From Glutinoglossum americanum (taxonomy: Eukaryota; Ascomycota; Geoglossomycetes; Geoglossales; Geoglossaceae): a stretch of DNA of 60,615 bases. Positions 55,341-60,615 of this stretch are shown here, piece by piece. Where the stretch lies: NCBI GenBank assembly GCA_020080175.1, contig JAGHQL010000168.1:1-60615 (forward strand), written 5' to 3'. Both the position numbers and the translations under genes were made by a program. How positions within the stretch are numbered: the first letter of the stretch is position 1; each line of letters starts with the position of its first letter. The notes under the pieces are model-generated. The model had not been told where the DNA came from and did no database searches. It worked only from the letters and a program-made list of their open reading frames with translations.

Positions 55341-56838
55341 TCACCTGTGGCCTCCTTCTGGGACAATGGCAGTATTCGTTGCCCCTTGATGCGGGTTGGG
55401 ATAGAACCATGCGGAAATCGCTACTATAATGTATACGATTACACAAAGAGCTCCTTCCAGGTAGTTCGTCTTACCGTCTCTCAGGAAATTACCAACGACG
55501 ATGATGGCCAGAATGAGAATAACGATCATGAAAATCTCGAAGTTCAAGTCCATCGGCTTGTGAAGGCCCCAACCGACGATAACAGCGATAGGGGCGACCA
55601 GTAGTGCGGTCTGAATTGCTGAGCCGAGAATATGTGACAGAGCAAAGTTCATTTGGTTGTCCCAGGCTTCATCCAACGCCGTAAGATGCTCTGCCGCTTT
55701 TTCGACCAGGGGAACCAAGATCAGACCCATGAACGGGTCGCTGACATGCCGGTCTTCGACTATGAAGGCTATTTGCTCAACAAGGAACACCGCGTGCAAA
55801 GAGACACAGGTAAGAGATACAGCGAGGGCGACAACGCATTCCGTTAGCGTAAGCTTCTCCTTGGTAAGGTCTTTGTGCCGATCAGCATCATTTTCTTCAT
55901 CCCGAGTAAGAATCTGGTCGAAAATGGAATGGTGAGTCCGCAGCTGGAACCACACAAATCTAGTCAAGTCAGTGATTATAGGTCGAGTGGCCAAAATCAA
56001 TGTGCTCGCTCACATGAGATATGCAATCAATAGAAATATAGAGGTGGCACGGCTAATTGTCAGAACCCTTGATTGTAGGAGGCCTTCCTCCACAACGCCT
56101 TTTAAGGCCGTGAAAAATGCCGAAGGAACCATAAGCCCCAACCCAGCAACTAAAAGTAATCCGCTGCCAGCTTCACTAACGTGTTCGTCAAAGTGTGTGA
56201 TTTCACGCCGAATGCCGCCAGCGAAGAAGCATGCCCCTAGGCAAAGTAAAAGATTGGCTAAAATAGACCCCAGAATGGCAGCTTGGATGACCACGATCTG
56301 GTCCTTTCGTAACAGGACCATGATGAGGATGATCTCGACGACCGACGCAAGCGTCAGTTCAAGAATCAATCCTATCACTTTGGGGATCTTTCGAGCCAAC
56401 TCTTGGCCTGCAAAGCCGACTAGATTCGCGGTTGGAACCATGGCGATGTAATTAAGAACGAATATCCATAAGTGAAGATCTGGCCGCGCAAAATGCTATA
56501 GTCAAATACTTATCAATACGGACCTTAGATACATTATAGCCGCGAACAAACGAACTTACTATCGCAATAGCAGCCGGCACGAACGGCCAAAGAACATTCA
56601 CCGCGGCTGACACTCTGCTAGTGCTTCGGAGGCATATTTTTACGAATCGCAATGGCGAGATCCAGCTTCTGCCGCTCTCGCCATCCGGATTGATTCCTTT
56701 CGTAAATGGGAGGCCATTGTGGTTGTACGAAGGTAGAAACCTACGATGTGTTTGAGGAGCAGGGGTAGTTTCAGATTCGTCTTTTCGTTCAGCGGATTCG
56801 ACGTTCGATTCGGCTTGGGTACGACGGAATATTGCCAT
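55341..56838 (-). CDS. Ca2+/H+ exchanger-like (CAX family) membrane protein
   Basis: A 459-residue multi-pass protein of the calcium/cation exchanger family, expected in the vacuole. Exons: 56838-56560, 56495-56014 and 55959-55341. About 75 cytosolic residues precede the first helix. Helices include LWIFVLNYIAMVPTANLVGF, ILGSILANLLLCLGACFFAGG and ILGSAIQTALLVAPIAVIVGW. The two alpha-repeat motifs, normally GNAVE and GNAAEH, read ASVVE and EKAAEH: the glutamates are present but the Gly-Asn pairs are not. A His-rich or acidic loop (DEENDADRHKDLT) sits between halves. It ends EGGHR. The missing Asn residues mark it as a divergent CAX paralogue, so transport specificity is uncertain. The 340 bp to the left, up to the coiled-coil gene start, hold no gene. 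Confidence 0.88.
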
Positions 56839-57748
56839 GGTTCTCAAGTGCAGCAAAAAAGAACAATTATACAAGGAGCATCCGTCACCATAAAGTCATG
56901 ACTGCCAGCACGTTGCGTAGGAAGGTTATAAGTAGTGTTGGTGGGTGCGAGGAGCAAACCAATGAATAGGAGATGAAATCTGACGCGCCAAGAGGAAGTG
57001 AACCATTAAAAACAAACTTATGCGCTCAACATAATTCGCGAAAACATCAGCGCCCCCGGGGCCAAACCATAGAGCACCAAATCAAGCGTGTTTGCCAATG
57101 CGCTTGGCCGCTTGGCTCCATGCACCGAGCAGAATCCATGAATATGTGTAAGCGAGGCCGAATGGTGAAGAGAATGATGAATTCAGCCAATCCTGGAAAT
57201 ACACGGGTACAAGATTCTGGGGTTAGCGACTGGGCAGTCCAGTTTGAAACTCCAAAACGAGCAGTCAAAAGTCTTCGCACACCGACCACAAGGGTTGCTA
57301 CCGAAGTTATGTCAGCAGTCGCCTAAATTTTTAGCGAGAATACACTTAAATTTTTCGCGGTCAACACCCGCAGCAGCCTCGCGGTCCCACAGCCAGAAAT
57401 AGGAGTACTTTATTATATAATCTTACGATTTAAGCATAAGTACTAGCTCTTTTAAAGGCTAAAATTTCTAATTTTTTAGTTTTAGTATTTAGGATATTTT
57501 AAATAAAACTTATAGAAATTAATATATTTTATTATTTTAATTTTTTATATTATAAATAAGTTATTTTTAAACTATAAAGGATGATACTAAATATAATAGC
57601 TACTTATATAAACTAGGCTACAAAGGTCTGAGTATCATAGGCGTCAGGGCCAAGCTAGCCCTAAAGGGTCAGTTACGAAGGAGTAAAAGAAGTCAGTCAT
57701 ATGATGTGATAAAAAAAGTAGTTTATTAGTCTTAATAATCTATTTAGA
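56839..57748. other. gene-free region grading into AT-rich DNA
   Basis: The left part is the exchanger promoter side, where an unsupported 117-codon frame lies at 56973-57326. From about 57420 to 57620 the sequence becomes extremely AT-rich, with stretches almost free of G and C. This is the border between host genes and the repeat block, and the AT bias fits RIP-affected DNA. Confidence 0.6.
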
Positions 57749-58220
57749 TGTCATGACCCGTAGTCGGTTACCCAGCGAGGCTATTTAGGCCTCTGTGGCT
57801 AGGTAACTAGCTTGGGTTACGCAAATGGCGACTCACCTATATAGCTATATAAATTCCGCAAGTGTACATCCTTATTACTTTATGACGTCTATTCTATTAT
57901 TGAATGCCCGTCGTATATATAAGCGGCTTGCTGGCCTCCTGCTGAAAGTTAGTGATCAGTTCTTCTACATCTCCTGCTCATTAGAATCAAGTCTATTTCA
58001 TCTACTCTACATTCTAAACCGAGCCGACGTCAAGTCGCTCTAAACCACTGACCATCAAGTCTATCTATTAGTCCTCGTACATTTAGGCCTTACCTAGATG
58101 CAGACCAGTTGGCCAACCATCATCATCGCTACGAGGTGTGACATCACACTGTTATCAAACCCCCTAAACCCCTTGACGTCGGAGTGCTTTCATGTCGCCT
58201 TGGCATCGAGAGTTCTTACA
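57749..58220 (+). mobile_element. fossil solo LTR, family E, copy 1
   Basis: A 472-bp repeat that starts TGTCATGACC and ends GAGTTCTTACA (TG...CA ends typical of LTRs), with a TATATAAA-like box inside. It is the inverted relative of 59746-60378 and lacks about 160 bp that copy 2 has near its right part. The differences between copies are mostly transitions, as from RIP. Flanking 5-mers are TTAGA on the left and AGGCT on the right, which do not match each other. No internal retrotransposon genes are present. Probably old, though RIP makes divergence a poor clock. Confidence 0.8.
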
Positions 58221-58845
58221 AGGCTCATGAGCAAGTTTCCAAGCTTGAATGGATGTCATAGTTTAGTAAGAGGTCTAATGAGATATCAGATGTCACAATG
58301 TACAGAGCCGTAAGGGGCAGAGCTCATGAGCTTAAACTAATATGTAGTCTGTGCTCAAGTCAAACCTGCAAGCCTTTTTTCCAACCAATGAAGTTAACCT
58401 TTCAATCTCTATCGGTCAACACACCTCTTATATATAGTTCATCTAATAGAAGCCATCCGGTGGCCCTATATCTATTCTCCTACTCAGCCTATCTACTTCT
58501 AATATCCTACTGAACTTCTTGTCAAGCTGTGCTACCTATTCGAGCTCAAGAACTTATTCATAAGTCTACAGATAATCTCCTGAATGATTCCCTTGAGCTT
58601 TGAGTGTCTGTAGCACTCCCTTAGGACCTGACATTAAAGGTAAATAAGCTGAAAAAAAGGATGGATATGTGGTTACCAGGTGGCCTCTATTAGATGAACT
58701 ATATACAAGAGATATATTGACTGATAGAAGTTGAAAAATCAACTCTGTCAGTCAGAAAAGGAGCTTAAGAGTTTGACTTAAGTATAGACTCTATACTGAT
58801 TTAAGCTTACAAGCCCTGTTTCTTATAGTTTTATATACTGTGATA
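58221..58845 (+). mobile_element. fossil LTR, family A, interrupted copy
   Basis: Sequence at 58221-58290 and 58634-58845 reads as one family A LTR in + orientation, split by the insertion of another family A copy (58291-58633) in the opposite orientation. Its missing left end matches 60379-60436, across a second family E copy. Divergence from the other copies is mainly transitions. Non-coding. Confidence 0.75.
58291..58633 (-). mobile_element. fossil solo LTR, family A, nested insertion
   Basis: A 343-bp element with inverted ends TGTCA...TGACA and a TATATATAAG box on the minus strand. It is flanked by 5-mers TCAGA (58286-58290) and TTAAA (58634-58638), which differ by two transitions and so look like a mutated 5-bp target-site duplication. 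Removing the element and one 5-mer restores continuity of the older family A copy. Non-coding solo LTR. Confidence 0.8.
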
Positions 58846-59138
58846 ATAAAATACTTGCTTAACTAAAATTTAGTTAAGAGTCTTAAAACTTTTAGTATTA
58901 TGGTAACTGATGAGTAAGACTCCGGCCAGCTACCGAACAAGTTAGAAAGGAGGGCTAGCTTTAAGGAAGGCTAGTAGGGTATAGGAAGAGCCATCCTTAT
59001 ATATAATATACTAAGCTGACAATATATGAGCAGGGTCCTGTAAAGCTTTACTAACGATATTATAAAAAACTCAATATGAAAGTATAGATAGCTATGAGAG
59101 GACCATATACTAACAAACATCATAAGAAACTTCACATG

Positions 59139-59469
59139 TATCACAGCATATAAAGTTACAAGAGACAGAGTTTGTGAGTTTAGATCAGTATAAGGTCTAT
59201 ATTTAAGTCAAGTTTTCAAGTTTTTTTTCTGACTGATAGAGTTAATTCTTCAACCTCTATCGATCAACATATTTCTTATATATAGTTCATCTAATAGAAG
59301 TCATCTGGTAGTTCTATATCTATCTTCCTCCTCAGCCCATCTACCTCTGATATCTTATTGAACCTCCTGTTAAACTATGATACCTATTCAAGCTCAGAAA
59401 CTCACTTGCGAACTTATAAACAACCTTTATAAATCTCAAGCACCCATGATACCCTCCTAGGATCTGACA
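59139..59469 (-). mobile_element. fossil solo LTR, family A, second copy
   Basis: A 331-bp direct repeat of 58291-58633. It is flanked by ACATG (59134-59138) and ATATG (59470-59474), which differ by one transition and fit a 5-bp target-site duplication. It is more AT-rich than the first copy, consistent with heavier RIP. Sequence on both sides contains short related units around GAAAGTATAG (near 59080, 59480 and 59530). Non-coding. Confidence 0.8.
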
Positions 59470-59745
59470 ATATGGGAGTATAGTTAGCGAAGAAGAAACT
59501 ACATCTGTATTATAAGGAATTCTATCTGAAAGTATAGTCAGTAGTGAAGAAACCATATATAGATATAAGTAAAAAATATTAGTTAAGGAGTCTGTATAAA
59601 GCTGATTAGTAACTAAGTTATTAGTCAATAATAGGAGAGCTGGGTGAGTACCAACCTTTAAGTCCTTTAAGGCTATTGATATATATAGAAGACTAAGAAG
59701 AGTATAGAAAGGAACCTTATTAGTTAATACCTATAACTTACCTAA

Positions 59746-60378
59746 TGTAAGAACTCTTGATGCCAAGGCAATACGAAGGTACTCTGACGTTATGGAGGTG
59801 GGATCCATGCCCAGATAGGGGCAATCTGTTGAGGTTGAGGTTACGTGAATTTGTGATTCTCTTGGCAGAGGCACGCATATAAGTAGCTAGCTAGACATGT
59901 AGTTATGAACAAGCAGCTCACTCACTGACACTGAAATTGCCTCCACAACGTCGAAGGGTCTAGGGGGTTCGATAACAGTGTAACGTCGCATCCTGCGACG
60001 ATGATGATGGTTGGCCGACTGGTCTGCATCTAGGTAAGGCCTAGATGTATGAGGACTAATGGATGGACTTGATAGTTGATGGTTTAGAGCGACTTGACAT
60101 CGGCCCAGTTTAGAATATAGAGTAGACGGAATAGACTTGATTCTAATGAGCAGGAGATATAGAAGAACTGATCGTTAACCTCCAGCGGGAGGCCAGCAAG
60201 CTGCTTATATACATGATGGGTATTCAACAATAGAACAGACGTCATAAAGCAATAAGGATGTACGCTTGCGGAATCTATATAGCCATATAAGTGAGTCGCC
60301 GTTTGCGTAACCCGAGCTAGTTACTCAGCTGCAGAGGCCTAAATAGCCTCACCGAGTAACCAACTGCAGGTCATAACA
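59746..60378 (-). mobile_element. fossil solo LTR, family E, copy 2
   Basis: A 633-bp inverted copy of 57749-58220, longer by about 160 bp and so probably closer to the full length. Read on the minus strand it begins TGTTATGACC and ends TTCTTACA. In that orientation its 5-bp flanks are AGGCT (outer) and TTAGG (inner), which are swapped relative to those of copy 1. No internal genes. About nine in ten positions agree with copy 1 by eye, differences mostly transitions. Confidence 0.8.
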
Positions 60379-60436
60379 AGCCTACAAACAACCTCTCTGA
60401 ATCTCGAACACTCATGATACCCCTCTAGAACTTAAC
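60379..60436 (-). mobile_element. fossil LTR fragment, family A terminal part
   Basis: These 58 bp match the terminal part of family A (the end with CTAGGATCTGACA in the other copies). It begins right at the end of family E copy 2. Together with 58221-58845 it would make one nearly complete LTR that was split by the family E insertion and then moved apart. The rest of the window to 60615 is AT-rich with nothing further recognised. Confidence 0.65.
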
Positions 60437-60615
60437 ATCTATCAACTTTACTTAAAATACTTAGTTACTCAATTTTAATATCTTTTCATATGCAAGTACT
60501 TATACTTTTTAAAGAAGATATTAACGTCGCTTATCAGTAAGTGGTGAATATCACTGAGCAGTGAACTTTTCGTGATCCTCAGACTTTCTAATTACTACAT
60601 TCGGCCTAGCTTTTC

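Noticed and set aside
56973-57326. A 117-codon frame upstream of the exchanger gene
   Set aside because: No recognisable motif and no transcript-like context; it sits at the edge of the AT-rich block.
57825-58513. Three open frames of about 70 codons in the repeat island
   Set aside because: They lie inside fossil LTR copies, are not shared between copies as proteins, and carry no retroelement protein motif.
58291-59469. The two direct family A copies as the two ends of one short LTR element
   Set aside because: Each copy has its own 5-bp flanking duplication (TCAGA/TTAAA and ACATG/ATATG), so they are better read as two independent solo LTRs.
1-60615. CRISPR array, bacterial operon, or tRNA/rRNA genes
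   Set aside because: I saw no regularly spaced short repeats, no Shine-Dalgarno-type gene packing, and no tRNA A/B-box pair or rRNA core sequence. The spliced genes are eukaryotic. A covariance-model search (tRNAscan, Infernal) would be decisive for small RNAs.

Overview
The window looks like nuclear DNA of a filamentous ascomycete (Pezizomycotina). Genes are dense and on both strands. Most protein-coding genes are split by short introns of about 45-75 bp with GT..AG ends and CTAAC/CTGAC-like branch sites. The recognisable proteins are typical of fungi: a Kre9/Knh1-type wall protein, a Pho80-type cyclin, an Akr1-type ankyrin palmitoyltransferase, a Crp1-like CBM48 protein and a PHD/RING protein of the S. 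pombe C126.07c type. The class is uncertain. Exon joins below were built by eye from splice signals, reading phase and family motifs; no alignment or transcript evidence was available.

Left part (1-20 kb). The first 82 bases are nearly pure G and are probably a poor sequence end. Then come a PAP2-like membrane protein (848-2181, -), a kinase-like protein (3449-4372, -), a gene-poor stretch to 7.2 kb, a Pro/His/Arg-rich protein (7252-8643, +), a Pho80-type cyclin (9757-10758, +), a KRE9-like protein (11392-12388, +), an Xaa-Pro aminopeptidase (12820-14405, +), a BTB protein (15133-16228, -) and a coiled-coil gene whose upstream half does not assemble cleanly (16962-19134, -).

Middle (21-46 kb). 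A 2041-residue CBM48 protein with an acidic repeat array (21070-27257, -) is followed by a family X DNA polymerase (28513-30609, +) and a RING+PHD protein with a GC-AG intron (31681-33553, -). Ribosomal protein eL43 (34755-35264, -) follows. Next is a block of three enzymes: a saccharopine-dehydrogenase-like oxidoreductase, a D-amino-acid-oxidase-like flavoprotein and an epoxide hydrolase (35659-40362). Two splicing proteins, Pinin/SDK/MemA and PHF5A/Rds3, are divergently transcribed from one 292-bp gap (40838-42648). A nuclear-looking protein with a KEN box and a short-chain dehydrogenase follow.

Right part (47-57 kb). AKR1-like and the SRP receptor beta subunit share a 164-bp divergent promoter. 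Cystathionine beta-synthase, an unidentified coiled-coil protein and a Ca2+/H+ exchanger-like protein follow.

Right end (57.4-60.6 kb). This is an AT-rich repeat graveyard with no host gene. It holds fossil LTR copies of two families, with differences that are mostly transitions, as expected from repeat-induced point mutation (RIP). Nested insertions can be read from 5-bp target-site duplications. The duplications of two inverted LTRs are swapped, which indicates that the roughly 1.5-kb segment between them was inverted by recombination. This is the most informative unexpected structure in the window.
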